From: Actinomadura soli
GTDB taxonomy: Bacteria > Actinomycetota > Actinomycetes > Streptosporangiales > Streptosporangiaceae
Assembly: GCF_005889715.1 (NCBI RefSeq)
Contig: NZ_VCKW01000027.1
Location: 1 to 50,970, forward strand
Length of the DNA stretch: 50,970 nucleotides
Reading direction: 5' to 3'
Position numbers and translations under genes: made by a program. The notes beneath the pieces were generated by a model. That model was not told the origin of the DNA, searched no databases, and saw only the letters and a program-made list of their open reading frames with translations. Shown here one piece after another: positions 19,906 through 28,171 of this stretch (positions within the stretch are counted from its first letter, which is position 1; the number at the start of each line of letters is the position of its first letter).

Positions 19906-19997
19906 CTATCTGACGGGGAGGCCCGTGACGGTGCGGCCGATGACGAGGCGCTGGATCTCCGAGGTGCCCTCGAAGATGGTGAAGATCTTCGAGGTGA
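19906..19997 (-). pseudogene. Acyl-CoA dehydrogenase C-terminal remnant
   Basis: The minus strand encodes KIFTIFEGTSEIQRLVIGRTVTGLPVR and a stop, which is the classic C-terminal end of acyl-CoA dehydrogenases (catalytic-loop EGTSEIQR). Nothing upstream in any frame continues the enzyme, so only about 28 of about 390 residues remain. The rest of 19660-20150 has no recognisable gene in either strand. Confidence 0.7.
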
Positions 19998-20162
19998 GCG
20001 TGTGACCTGCGTTTTTCCAGCTCACCCGCGAAATGGTCCCGTTCTTGCACGCTTCATCCCGTCTCCGATACGCCCTATCCCGCATGATCGACTCCCAGGC
20101 ATCTCCCAGCCACTCCCCCGGCGGTCCCCTTGAACTCACGAGGTGCGCCGCAGGAGGTCACC

Positions 20163-21094
20163 ATGACCATCACCACCGACCGGGCGGCCCTGCCCGCCAA
20201 GGATCCGCGGGAGCTGATGGACCGCGCAGTGTTTACCAAGCTGTCCGACCACGTCGCCAACCCTGATTGCGTGGCAGGCGCTCCCCTCGTGAACCGCATC
20301 GAGTGGGAGGGCCTGCCCTCTCATCTGCGCGACGCCGTCCAAGACGAACTCGGGCAGCCGGTGAAGGTCGAGCCGGTCGGCGAGGGGCGGCGCTCCGTGC
20401 TCGCCGTCGTCGTGCACCTCAGCGCCGGGCGGGTGTTCCTCAAGGGCGCACCGGATACAACCAGCGCGCGGTCGCGCAGCTCGGCCACGAGGCCGCGGTC
20501 AACCCGCACGTCCAGGTTGTCACTCCGGAACTGGTGTGCGACCTCGATGCGGGCGGGTGGCGGCTGCTCGGATTCGAGTATCTGGAGGGGCGGGCGGACT
20601 GCACGCCCGGCTCCCAGGACCTGGACGCCGCCCTCACCACGCTCGCCACAGTGGGCGGCTTGCGACTGCCCGCGGACGTGAAGGTGATGTGGTTCGAGGG
20701 CCGCTGATCCGACTACGCCGTGGTGCCGCAGCGGTTGCCCCAGATCGCCGGGCCGGCGCTGCTGCACACCTATCTGAACGCCGGGAACGTTCTGATCAGG
20801 GTTACGGGTGCGCGGCTGGTCGGCTGGGGGATGGCGTCCCGCGGGGCGCCGCTGGTGAACCCGGCCGACCTGGTCGTCAACCGCATCGCGCGCGGCCATA
20901 CCCCTGGTGACGCCGAGGCCGCCGTGCGCGGCGTGGACGCCTGGCGGGACGCCGGCCCCGAGGTGGTCGACGACTACGCCAGGCTTCTGGCCCCGACGTG
21001 GCTGGAGGCGTTCTGGACACCCACCCATCCGTGGGCGCGGGCGGTGGTGGATGCGGCCGTCCGGTGGGCGATTTATCGGCGGGACCGCTCGTAG
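20163..21094 (+). pseudogene. Aminoglycoside phosphotransferase-like pseudogene
   Basis: It starts well, with AGGAGG before the ATG at 20163, and encodes an N-lobe (GLPSHLRDAVQDELGQPVKV...). The frame shifts at about 20451-20455 (the reading resumes as GYNQRAVAQLGHEAAVNPHV), then an in-frame TGA occurs at 20705. The C-lobe continues in the same frame to 21094. The catalytic loop reads LLHTYLNAGNVLI, where the family has Asp instead of Tyr, and the metal-binding motif reads LVGWGMASRG where the family has Asp-Trp-Ala. Both catalytic aspartates are lost by single base changes, so the gene is dead. Confidence 0.85.
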
Positions 21095-21128
21095 GCGAGC
21101 GCAAACCGCCCCGGCAAGGCCACCAACA

Positions 21129-21154
21129 CCCCTGTCCAGATTTCCGGACAGGGG
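21129..21154 (+). terminator. Rho-independent-type hairpin
   Basis: CCCCTGTCC (21129-21137) pairs perfectly with GGACAGGGG (21146-21154) around an 8-nt loop, followed by CGTTTCGTC, a weak T-rich tail. It lies 35 bp after the phosphotransferase pseudogene stop and is its likely terminator. The following 150 bp up to the IS remnant show nothing recognisable. Confidence 0.6.
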
Positions 21155-21307
21155 CGTTTCGTCTATTTCATCACAATCATGACGCGGATATCACAGTCAT
21201 AGGATTCTGCGGCGATTTACGGGAAAGGTCGCCGATATCCGCAATTAACCCATACACAAACCCGCACGGTCGAATGAGCTTGAAAATGAGGGAGGACCTC
21301 CTGGCGA

Positions 21308-21595
21308 GGTGTGTGTCACCACAACATGCACATCTCGACCTGGAGGTCCTCGGTGGTCCACGCTAATGCCAAACTGACGCCGCGCGGCCGGTTGGAGCTG
21401 GCGCGTTGCGTCGTGGAGGAGGGGTGGCCGCTGCGGCGGGCGGCCGAGCGGTTCCAGGTGTCGCCGACCACGGCCAAGCGGTGGGCCGACCGGTATCGAC
21501 TGCTGAACGCCGCCGGGATGACCGATCGGTCCAGCCGCCCGCACCGCAGCCCGTCACGGACACCGCGCCGACTCGAGCAGCGGATCTCCGATTAG
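21308..21595 (+). mobile_element. Truncated IS481-family element (N-terminal transposase fragment)
   Basis: A GTG at 21353 with GGAGG upstream begins VHANAKLTPRGRLELARCVVEEGWPLRRAAERFQVSPTTAKRWADRYRLL...GMTDRSSRPHRSP, the helix-turn-helix N-terminus of IS481-family transposases. The frame ends after 80 residues at 21595, just before the stop of the neighbouring MocR gene, so the DDE catalytic domain and the right end are lost. The left end lies near 21308; I see no matching right inverted repeat. Confidence 0.8.
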
Positions 21596-21599
21596 TCCC

Positions 21600-22940
21600 T
21601 CAGTGGATCGAGCGGGGCAAGGAGGGTCTGGCCGCCTGCGCGAGGACTGCGGCGACCTCCGCTACTTGGCTCTCCGGCAGAGAACCGGTGGTCACGGCGA
21701 GGTGGGGTTCGGCGGGCGATCGGATCTGGTAGGGGGTGCCCGGGGCGACCCCGATGCCGTGGCTGCTGAGCATCATGAGCGCGGCCGCCTCGTTCTCCAC
21801 CGGTACCCAGATGACAATGCCGTCCTTGCCGCCGATCCGGACTCCATGGTCGGCGAGCGCGGACACCAGGGCCTTCCGGCGCTGCGCGTACTCCCGCCGG
21901 GCGTTCTGGACCTGCTGCCTGGGCTCGGCGTGGTTGAGCAGGTCCCACAGCAACCGTTGCAGCAATCGGCTGGTCCATCCCTGGCCGAGGTGCCGTCGCC
22001 TGATCAGCGGTTCCATCAAGCTTGCCGGCCCGCCCACCGCGGCGAGGCGAAGGTCGGGACCGTGTGACTCGGAGTAGGCCCGGATGTGGACGGTCAGGCT
22101 CGGCACGTGCTCGCCGATGGTGACCAGTGGTGTCGCGGCGATACCTGCGCACAGGTCGAACTCGACGAGGAGGACGTCCCGGTCCCTCAGGACCGCGGCG
22201 ATGTCTTCCGCCCGTGGCGGGGTCAGGCAGACGCCCGTCGGGTTCTGCGCGCGAGGCTGCAGGAAGATGGCGCGCACCCCGGCTTTGACGGCCTCGTGGA
22301 CAGAGGCGGTGACCGGGCCGCTGTCGTCGAGGTCGATGGGGACGATCCGGGCGCCGGTCGCTTCGAGCAGGTCCAGCAGCGGAGGGTAGCTGGGAAATTC
22401 GACTCCGACGCGGTCACCGAACTGCAGGCACGTCATGGCGATCAAGTCGAGGGCGTCGGTGGCCCCGTCCGCTATCGTCATGACCTCCGCGCGAGAGGGC
22501 CAGTCCGCCAGCAGATGGTCGCGCAATTGCGGCAGGATCGGTTCGGCGAGGAAGCTCTCCAGCGCTCCGCCGCGACGGATGCGTGCCAGCGAAGGTCCCA
22601 GATCGGGCAGCAACGTCGGGTCCGGGAGTCCGGTGGAGAGGTCGATCTCGAAGTGTCCTTCGTACTGCAGCGCTCGGCGGTGTCGTACCGGTCCCTGCCC
22701 GACTCCGTCGGCGACGACTGTGCCGCGCGCGCCATCGGTATGAATGAGGTTCGCCCGCGCGAGCATGCGCCACGCCGCGCTCACCGTGGTGGGAGAGAGG
22801 CTCAGTTCCCGGGCGACCGTGCGTATGGACGGCAGTCTCTCCCCGGGAGCGATCGCATCCGCTCGTAGGGCCCGGCTGAACGCGTCGGCCAGCCCGCGGG
22901 CGCTGAGGTCGGTCAACTCCTCCTTGATTGCTTCGATCAT
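21600..22940 (-). CDS. MocR-type GntR regulator with aminotransferase-like domain, PLP lysine replaced by Glu
   Basis: The 446-residue protein has a GntR winged helix (residues about 5-75: LADAFSRALRADAIAPGERLPSIRTVARELSLSPTTVSAAWRML) and a fold-type-I aminotransferase domain. Seen: ADGATDALDLIA, EFPSYPPLLDLL, QPRAQNPTGVCLTPPRA and the lysine loop, which reads AYSESHGPDLRLAAVGG. In MocR proteins this loop is SK-x-x-GPDLRLA, so the Schiff-base Lys is a Glu (codon GAG). The start is uncertain: ATG 22940 fits the domain, but upstream in-frame ATGs at 22979 and 22991 exist and no start has a strong ribosome site. It lies 60 bp after the C45 hydrolase gene. It is the probable regulator of the two operator boxes near 24.24-24.30 kb (inference). 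Confidence 0.88.
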   Translation of the reverse strand: MIEAIKEELTDLSARGLADAFSRALRADAIAPGERLPSIRTVARELSLSPTTVSAAWRMLARANLIHTDGARGTVVADGVGQGPVRHRRALQYEGHFEIDLSTGLPDPTLLPDLGPSLARIRRGGALESFLAEPILPQLRDHLLADWPSRAEVMTIADGATDALDLIAMTCLQFGDRVGVEFPSYPPLLDLLEATGARIVPIDLDDSGPVTASVHEAVKAGVRAIFLQPRAQNPTGVCLTPPRAEDIAAVLRDRDVLLVEFDLCAGIAATPLVTIGEHVPSLTVHIRAYSESHGPDLRLAAVGGPASLMEPLIRRRHLGQGWTSRLLQRLLWDLLNHAEPRQQVQNARREYAQRRKALVSALADHGVRIGGKDGIVIWVPVENEAAALMMLSSHGIGVAPGTPYQIRSPAEPHLAVTTGSLPESQVAEVAAVLAQAARPSLPRSIH

Positions 22941-23000
22941 GAAGGGCAATTTAGTACGTTTTTCTCCTTGTACCGGCATGCCGCCATACATTGGTCGGCC

Positions 23001-24152
23001 TCAGTCCGGCGTGGCGGCGCGGGCGGTCCAGCCGACCGGTCGCCAGGCGGTACGGTCCGGCCTGCCCAGCGCGACCCGGACCGCCGGGGGCGATGTCAGG
23101 GTGAACTCTGCGCTGCAGAACGTGGCCGTGGCACGCTCCGGCGTCGGTCGTACGCACAGGCCGTTGGCGGACGAACTCAGCAGCGTTTCCAGATGGCCGG
23201 ATTCGCGGACTTCGTCGAGTCTGTCCGTGAGGACCCTCAGCCGTGCGTACGTCGTCGGTGAGTGCCGGCGACCCTCGGTTTGATCGCCGGTTCGGGACTC
23301 TTCTCCCTGCCACAAGGGATGGTTGGTGTGCAGGACCTTGTCGTCAGGCGGCCCCGCCGTACACCCCTGTGCGGAACACTCGTAACTCCGCAGGCCTTGC
23401 CGATCCGCGAGAGCGTAGTGCTGGCCGGAAGCATGGGGCACGGACATCAGGTAAGAGGCCGCGGAGGATGCGTCGCCGTGCTTGAGCAGTTGCCGGACGA
23501 TGAAGGCCACGGGCATGCCGGTGCTCGCCGAGGGCAGCATTGCCAGGGTGTTCACGCAACAAGCCAGGCCGTTGACGTTGAGACCGAACAGCCCGATCAT
23601 TCCGGCGGCGGTCATGATGAGTTGCTGGGGCTGATGGTCGTCGCCGGCTATCCGCAGCATGGCCTGGGAAGTGTCCATCGACACCGGTAGGTCCATGTTC
23701 TGGCCTTGCACGTAGGTGGAGTTGTGCCTCACGAGGGTGCCGATCACGCTGCATCCTGTGCTCGGATCGTCTCGGAACCGCCACTGCTCGTCCATCATGT
23801 TGTAGACGAGCAGGTCCTCTTTGGGCTGGTTGCTCGCGACGGCGATCGCCAGGACCTCCTCGTACAGGTCGGGACTCAACGTGGAGACGGTCCGGACGAA
23901 GCCGGTGGAGTCGAGGAACTCCCGCATAAAGGCCTTTGGGCTACGGCCGGTGCGCTCGCCCAGGTCCTGCCGCCAGCGGTCCAGGCCCTCGGCGATCAGG
24001 TCTCTGAGTGCCTCACCGTGGACGGTGCCGCGCGCCGGCCCGTCGCCGGACACGTCGATCAGTCTGCCGCGGTAGAGGTCGTGCTCGGAGGGGGCGAAGA
24101 GCTCGGGTCCACGGGGGCTCTCGGCGACGGAATCTTCGGGTGTGGCGCTCAT
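23001..24152 (-). CDS. C45-family autoproteolytic acyltransferase/hydrolase (AAT-like Ntn hydrolase)
   Basis: This 383-residue homologue of acyl-CoA:6-aminopenicillanate acyltransferase and related amidases works on amide bonds with an N-terminal Cys freed by self-cleavage. The cleavage and nucleophile site is G133-C134 in DPSTGCSVIGTL, followed by YVQGQNMDLP, AGMIGLFGLNVNGLACCVNTL and KVLHTNHPLWQG as in the family. No signal peptide is visible, so it is likely cytoplasmic. Its promoter (24210-24238) is divergent from the ABC operon and overlaps an operator. The substrate is unknown (penicillin-like, N-acyl amino acid or acyl lactone are options). Confidence 0.87.
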   Translation of the reverse strand: MSATPEDSVAESPRGPELFAPSEHDLYRGRLIDVSGDGPARGTVHGEALRDLIAEGLDRWRQDLGERTGRSPKAFMREFLDSTGFVRTVSTLSPDLYEEVLAIAVASNQPKEDLLVYNMMDEQWRFRDDPSTGCSVIGTLVRHNSTYVQGQNMDLPVSMDTSQAMLRIAGDDHQPQQLIMTAAGMIGLFGLNVNGLACCVNTLAMLPSASTGMPVAFIVRQLLKHGDASSAASYLMSVPHASGQHYALADRQGLRSYECSAQGCTAGPPDDKVLHTNHPLWQGEESRTGDQTEGRRHSPTTYARLRVLTDRLDEVRESGHLETLLSSSANGLCVRPTPERATATFCSAEFTLTSPPAVRVALGRPDRTAWRPVGWTARAATPD

Positions 24153-24209
24153 CGCGGTGACTCGTTCCGTAGGGCCCGACCGGGCAGGCGGCAGAAGTAC
24201 ATTTCCCGA

Positions 24210-24250
24210 AACATAGGTGACACACCCGGCGCGAACAAGATTGTTCTTGT
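24210..24250 (-). promoter_or_regulatory. Promoter and operator 1 of the C45 hydrolase gene
   Basis: On the minus strand, TTGTTC (24238-24233) and TATGTT (24215-24210) are 17 bp apart. The -35 box overlaps the perfect inverted repeat ACAAGA-N4-TCTTGT at 24235-24250. The same repeat overlaps the opposite promoter 54 bp away in the same geometry. The binder is probably the MocR regulator (inference). Confidence 0.65.
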
Positions 24251-24288
24251 GCTGTCACATCATCTGGAGTATGGAAGGTTGTAACAGT

Positions 24289-24329
24289 ACAAGATAAGTC
24301 TTGTGTGGCATTAGGGATGGGGCTACGGT
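24289..24329 (+). promoter_or_regulatory. Promoter and operator 2 of the ABC importer operon
   Basis: The inverted repeat ACAAGA-TAAG-TCTTGT at 24289-24304 overlaps a -35 TTGTGT (24301-24306); 17 bp later lies TACGGT (24324-24329). It is a mirror copy of the divergent C45 promoter. Repeat centres are about 54 bp apart, close to five helical turns, which would allow two regulator dimers on one face of the DNA. Confidence 0.65.
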
Positions 24330-24362
24330 GCCTTCAGTGTTCGAGGTTCGAGGAGGGACCGG

Positions 24363-24605
24363 ATGCATAAGGAACTTCAGCCCGGAGACCGCCCTCAGCC
24401 TTGCGTTCGTCACGCGGGCCAGGTCCGTCGGCGACGGAATCGCGGCCACGTCCGTGCGGCCGGCGTCGATCGCGACCTGAGCATCCTGTGGCACTTCGAG
24501 CGATGCCGTAGCGAGGTGCCGCGCCTGCCGGGAAGCGACCACCTCGGTTCGCGGACCGGCAAGGCGCCCGCCCATGCCGCGCAGGACGACGCACTCGTCG
24601 AATAG
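24363..24605 (+). CDS. Small ORF of unknown function, first on the importer transcript
   Basis: This 80-residue ORF follows a very good ribosome site (GAGGAGGGA, 4 nt before ATG) and begins about 34 bp after the -10 box of the importer promoter. The product is Arg/His-rich with no motif I recognise. Codon usage is only moderately G/C at the third position, and antisense frames are also open, so it may be a leader ORF rather than a functional protein. The 163 bp between it and the substrate-binding protein gene show nothing else. Confidence 0.4.
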   Translation: MHKELQPGDRPQPCVRHAGQVRRRRNRGHVRAAGVDRDLSILWHFERCRSEVPRLPGSDHLGSRTGKAPAHAAQDDALVE

Positions 24606-24768
24606 TTCTCGCGTCTCCCGCTCGGCGACGCGAACAGCGCCGCAGCGTCCACGAACAGCTCCTCAGCACCCTGGATTCGCCGCCCTCGTTATCGCCGTTG
24701 TTCATTGACGTGGCCTCACATGAACTGCGGGTGGCTTTCTGAGCGGCCACGATCGATAGGAGAGAAAG

Positions 24769-26367
24769 ATGGCGCGAAAACTGCCGCCATTGACGTCGTC
24801 GACTCGTGCGGGATACGTGCGCAAGGCCTGGTTGCCGGTCGCCTTCGCGATGTTCGCCGGCTGTGTCGCCTGCAGCCCCTCCAGTGGCGGTTCCCCCGCG
24901 AACGGCCGGTCGGGCACGCAGTTGGTCTGGGGTAAAGCGGCCGAGGCCGATGTGCTGGACCCGCCCGCCGCCGGAAACGCCACGTCCTGGGAACTGCTGC
25001 ATCTCACCTACGAGAACCTCGTCGGCCTCGACGACAAGCTGAAAATCGTCCCGGAGCTGGCGAAGTCCTGGCGGCAGGTCTCGCCGACGAAGTACGTATT
25101 CGAGCTCCGCGAAGGGGTGAAGTTCTCCAACGGACGTCAGATGACCGCCGATGACGTCGTCGGCAGCCTCAAGCGCCTCATCGACCCCGCGACGGCCTCG
25201 ATCTGGGCAGGCCAGGTCGGAATTCGCGGCGTCACCGCGACCGGAGACGGGCAGGTCGAGGTGACGCTGCTCAAACCCAAGACGCCCTTCCTCGCGGCAT
25301 TGGCGGGCAGTCCCGCAGCCGTACTTCCGATGAAGGAATTGTCGGACGGAACCTTCGATCCAAAGAAGGAGCTGCTGGGCACGGGCCCGTTCAAGGCTGT
25401 CGCCCACTCACAGGCCGAGTCGTGGACATTCGAGCGGAATCCGCATTACTGGCGGTCCGGCCTGCCGAAGGCCGGCAAGCTCACGGTCCGCATCATGCCC
25501 GATGACGCCGCACGGGCGGCGGCACTGCGCGACGGCAGCGTGGATTTCACCAGCTTCGAGGCGCCGGATTCGGTCCGGCTGCTGCAGGGGCGCACGAACG
25601 TCAAGACGGTGGTGCAGGCGACCTCGGACTACTACCGGGTCGACGTCAACGCCAGGTCATCGATCTTCAGCGATGACCGGTTGCGGCAGGCGCTGGCTCT
25701 GTCGATCGACCGGGAGAGAATCAAGAACGTCGCGCTCGGCGGGGTGGGCCGGGCCTCGGCGGCCGTGCCACCGGCGTTCGCCGGGGTGTGTGATCCGGCG
25801 ACGGTTCCCCTGGGTAAGCCCGACGCGCAGCGCGCCCGGCAGTTGGTGGCCGAGGCGGGAGCCACCGGCAAGACGGTGGAGATCAACACCATCTCGCAGG
25901 TCGCGATGTCCTCACCGATCGCGCAGGTGATCCAGCAGAGCCTCCAGGCCGCCGGTCTGAAGGTGCGCATCGTGCCGCTGGACCTCGGCGCCGCGATGAA
26001 GCGGGCCTACAGCGGCGGCCAGGCGGACTTCGACGTTCTCGTCAGCTGGTCGGCGGGCTACGCGGATCCGGCCATGGACCTGGCCTGGTACCACCCGGAA
26101 CTCGTTGGCTTCAACAAGGGTTTCGTGAAGCCCGATCCGCAGCTGTACTCCCTGATCGACGGCGGCCTGGCCGCCGCACCGGACGAGAGCCGCACCAGGA
26201 TGTTCGGCGATGCCTGTGACCGTATCGCGCAGAACGCCAACATCATTCCGCTGGTGACCAAGGAGGCCATCGTGGCCTACCGGTCCGACAAGGCCACGGT
26301 CAGCCTCATGTCGGTCGAGGGATACGGGCTCCCGTTGCGGCGGATGGCCGACTTCGGGGTGAAGTGA
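24769..26367 (+). CDS. ABC transporter substrate-binding lipoprotein (family 5, Opp/Dpp)
   Basis: This 532-residue extracellular binding protein is for oligopeptides or similar solutes. A basic N-terminus and hydrophobic stretch end at a lipobox (FAGC, Cys32, or alternatively Cys35), then a Ser/Gly-rich linker and the family-5 pattern LTYENLVGLDDKLKIVPELAKSW and YVFELREGVKFSNGRQMTADDVVGSLKRLID. AGGAG lies 6 nt before the ATG. It is the first transporter gene of an operon with overlapping genes that continues through two hydrolases. Confidence 0.94.
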   Translation: MARKLPPLTSSTRAGYVRKAWLPVAFAMFAGCVACSPSSGGSPANGRSGTQLVWGKAAEADVLDPPAAGNATSWELLHLTYENLVGLDDKLKIVPELAKSWRQVSPTKYVFELREGVKFSNGRQMTADDVVGSLKRLIDPATASIWAGQVGIRGVTATGDGQVEVTLLKPKTPFLAALAGSPAAVLPMKELSDGTFDPKKELLGTGPFKAVAHSQAESWTFERNPHYWRSGLPKAGKLTVRIMPDDAARAAALRDGSVDFTSFEAPDSVRLLQGRTNVKTVVQATSDYYRVDVNARSSIFSDDRLRQALALSIDRERIKNVALGGVGRASAAVPPAFAGVCDPATVPLGKPDAQRARQLVAEAGATGKTVEINTISQVAMSSPIAQVIQQSLQAAGLKVRIVPLDLGAAMKRAYSGGQADFDVLVSWSAGYADPAMDLAWYHPELVGFNKGFVKPDPQLYSLIDGGLAAAPDESRTRMFGDACDRIAQNANIIPLVTKEAIVAYRSDKATVSLMSVEGYGLPLRRMADFGVK

Positions 26368-27335
26368 TGACCTTGACCGGCGGAGCGCGATATTTCGCCG
26401 GCCGCCTGGCGACCGGAGCGGCGACCCTGCTGGCGATCTCCGTGCTCGTGTTCTCGGCGGTGCACCTGGTGCCGGGTGGATACGCCGAGGTCGTTCTCGG
26501 TCCGACCTCGTCACCGGAGGTGCGTGCGGCGCTGCGGGCGGAGTTCGGTCTCGATCGGCCGTTGCCGGTGCAGTACCTGGAGTGGTTGCGGCACGTGGCC
26601 ACCGGGGACCTGGGCGTGTCCATGGGCACGGGCGAGCCGGTCTCCGACCAGCTCATCCGCCGGCTGCCCGTGACGGCGGAGTTGGCGGGGCTGGCACTGT
26701 CGCTGACCGTGCTGGTCGGTGTGCCGTTGGCGGTGCTGGCCGGTCTCTCGCGGGGGCGGTTCGGCCGAGGGCTGAGCCGGTTGGCGGGGTCCACCGCGAT
26801 GAGCATCCCGGACTTCGTGCTCGGCAGCCTGCTGGTGTTCCTCTTCTCGCGTTTCGCCCTGGGACTGCCGGTCGGCGGTCACGTGCCGTTGGCGGAGGAT
26901 CCTGTGGCGAACCTGCGGGCGATGGCCCTGCCGGCCCTGACGTTGAGTGTTTTCGGAATCGCGCTGGTGGTGCGGACCGGACGCGACGCCGTGGCAGCGG
27001 TGTTCAACGCTCCGCACATCACCACTGCCCTCGCGCGGGGAGAGCGCATGGCCCATGTGATCCGGCACCACGTTCTGCGGAACGCCGCGATTCCCGTGAT
27101 CACGGTCCTGGCCACCTATGTGGGGTACCTCATGGGCGGTGCCGTGATCGTGGAGAACCTGTTCTCCCTGCCGGGCCTGGCGCAGGCCGTGCTGAACGGG
27201 ATCCGCGGCCGTGACTACGCGACGGTGCAGGGACTGGTACTGGTCGCGTCGGCGGCCTTCATCATGATCAACATGCTGGCCGACATCACCTACGCCGTGG
27301 TCGATCCGCGGGTCCGGGAAGGTCACCGGAGATGA
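26367..27335 (+). CDS. ABC transporter permease (DppB type)
   Basis: This 322-residue inner-membrane permease starts YFAGRLATGAATLLAISVLVFSAVHLVPG, a typical DppB TM1, and continues with VRAALRAEFGLDRPLPVQYLEWL. The ATP-binding-subunit contact loop is near RGERMAHVIRHHVLRNAAIPVI. The ATG overlaps the preceding TGA by one base; a GTG three bases earlier is an alternative. Confidence 0.94.
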   Translation: MTLTGGARYFAGRLATGAATLLAISVLVFSAVHLVPGGYAEVVLGPTSSPEVRAALRAEFGLDRPLPVQYLEWLRHVATGDLGVSMGTGEPVSDQLIRRLPVTAELAGLALSLTVLVGVPLAVLAGLSRGRFGRGLSRLAGSTAMSIPDFVLGSLLVFLFSRFALGLPVGGHVPLAEDPVANLRAMALPALTLSVFGIALVVRTGRDAVAAVFNAPHITTALARGERMAHVIRHHVLRNAAIPVITVLATYVGYLMGGAVIVENLFSLPGLAQAVLNGIRGRDYATVQGLVLVASAAFIMINMLADITYAVVDPRVREGHRR

Positions 27336-28171
27336 CGAGGCCGCGCATGCCGTTTCACGGTGATCTCCTGTCCCGCGTGAGCCTGGTTGTGCTGCTCGGC
27401 CTCCTGGCGGTGGCGGTGCTCGGACCGTGGCTGCCGCTGGGCGACCCGGCGGCGGTGAACGTGGGGCCGCGGCTGGCGGCGCCCTCGGGGGAATGGTGGA
27501 CGGGGACGGACAGTCTGGGACGATCGGTGCTGCCCCGGCTGGTCGAGGGGATCCGCACGACGTTCCTGCTGGCGGGGGTCGCCGTGATGGGGACCGTCGC
27601 GCTCGGCGTGGCGCTGGGCATGCTGGCGGCGTACTACCGGGGACCGATCGCGGAACTGATCATCCGGGGCGCGGACGTGCTGTTCGCGTTCCCGTCGCTG
27701 CTGCTCGCGATCCTGCTGGTGGCGATCACCGGGCCGGGCGCGCCGGGGGCGGTGATCAGCATCGTGTTGATCTGTAGCCCATTGATGGTGCGGGTGGTGC
27801 GCGCCGCGTCGTTGTCCGTCGTGGGCCGCGACTTCGTGGTGGCCGCACGGGTGGGCGGAGCCGGCCCGGTACGGATCCTGCTGGTGCACGTGCTCCCGAA
27901 CGTCGCCGGTACGGCGGTCGTCCAGGCGACGTACGCGCTGTCGGTCGGCATGCTGATCGAGAGCGGGCTGAGCTTTCTCGGGTTGGGGCTGCAGCCCCCC
28001 AACGCCTCGCTGGGGTCACTGGTGCACGAGGGCGCGGTGTACCTGCCGATCGCGCCCTGGCTGGTCCTGATCCCCGGTGCCCTGCTCGCGCTGGCCATCA
28101 TGGCCGTCAACCTGGTCGGCGACGGGTTGCGCGACGCGCTGGACGTGCGTGGTGTGGAGGTGCGCCGATGA
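27332..28171 (+). CDS. ABC transporter permease (DppC type)
   Basis: This 279-residue partner permease has an N-terminal TM, then GTDSLGRSVLPRLVEGIRTTFLLAGVAV, the DppC hallmark, and a coupling loop around VVAARVGGAGPVRILLVHVLPNV. It ends SFLGLGLQPPNASLGSLVHEG... and NLVGDGLRDALD. It overlaps the previous gene by 4 bp (ATGA). Confidence 0.94.
   Translation: MTRPRMPFHGDLLSRVSLVVLLGLLAVAVLGPWLPLGDPAAVNVGPRLAAPSGEWWTGTDSLGRSVLPRLVEGIRTTFLLAGVAVMGTVALGVALGMLAAYYRGPIAELIIRGADVLFAFPSLLLAILLVAITGPGAPGAVISIVLICSPLMVRVVRAASLSVVGRDFVVAARVGGAGPVRILLVHVLPNVAGTAVVQATYALSVGMLIESGLSFLGLGLQPPNASLGSLVHEGAVYLPIAPWLVLIPGALLALAIMAVNLVGDGLRDALDVRGVEVRR

Noticed and set aside
20163..21094. Self-resistance kinase for the angucycline
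   Set aside because: The gene has a frameshift, a stop and both catalytic aspartates lost, and angucyclines are not known substrates for such kinases.
21308..21595. Active IS481 insertion
   Set aside because: Only the N-terminal 80 residues and one end remain; no DDE domain and no second repeat.
24334..25407. 357-residue minus-strand frame opposite the importer promoter and binding protein gene
   Set aside because: It crosses the importer's promoter region and is antisense to a clear lipoprotein; no motif.
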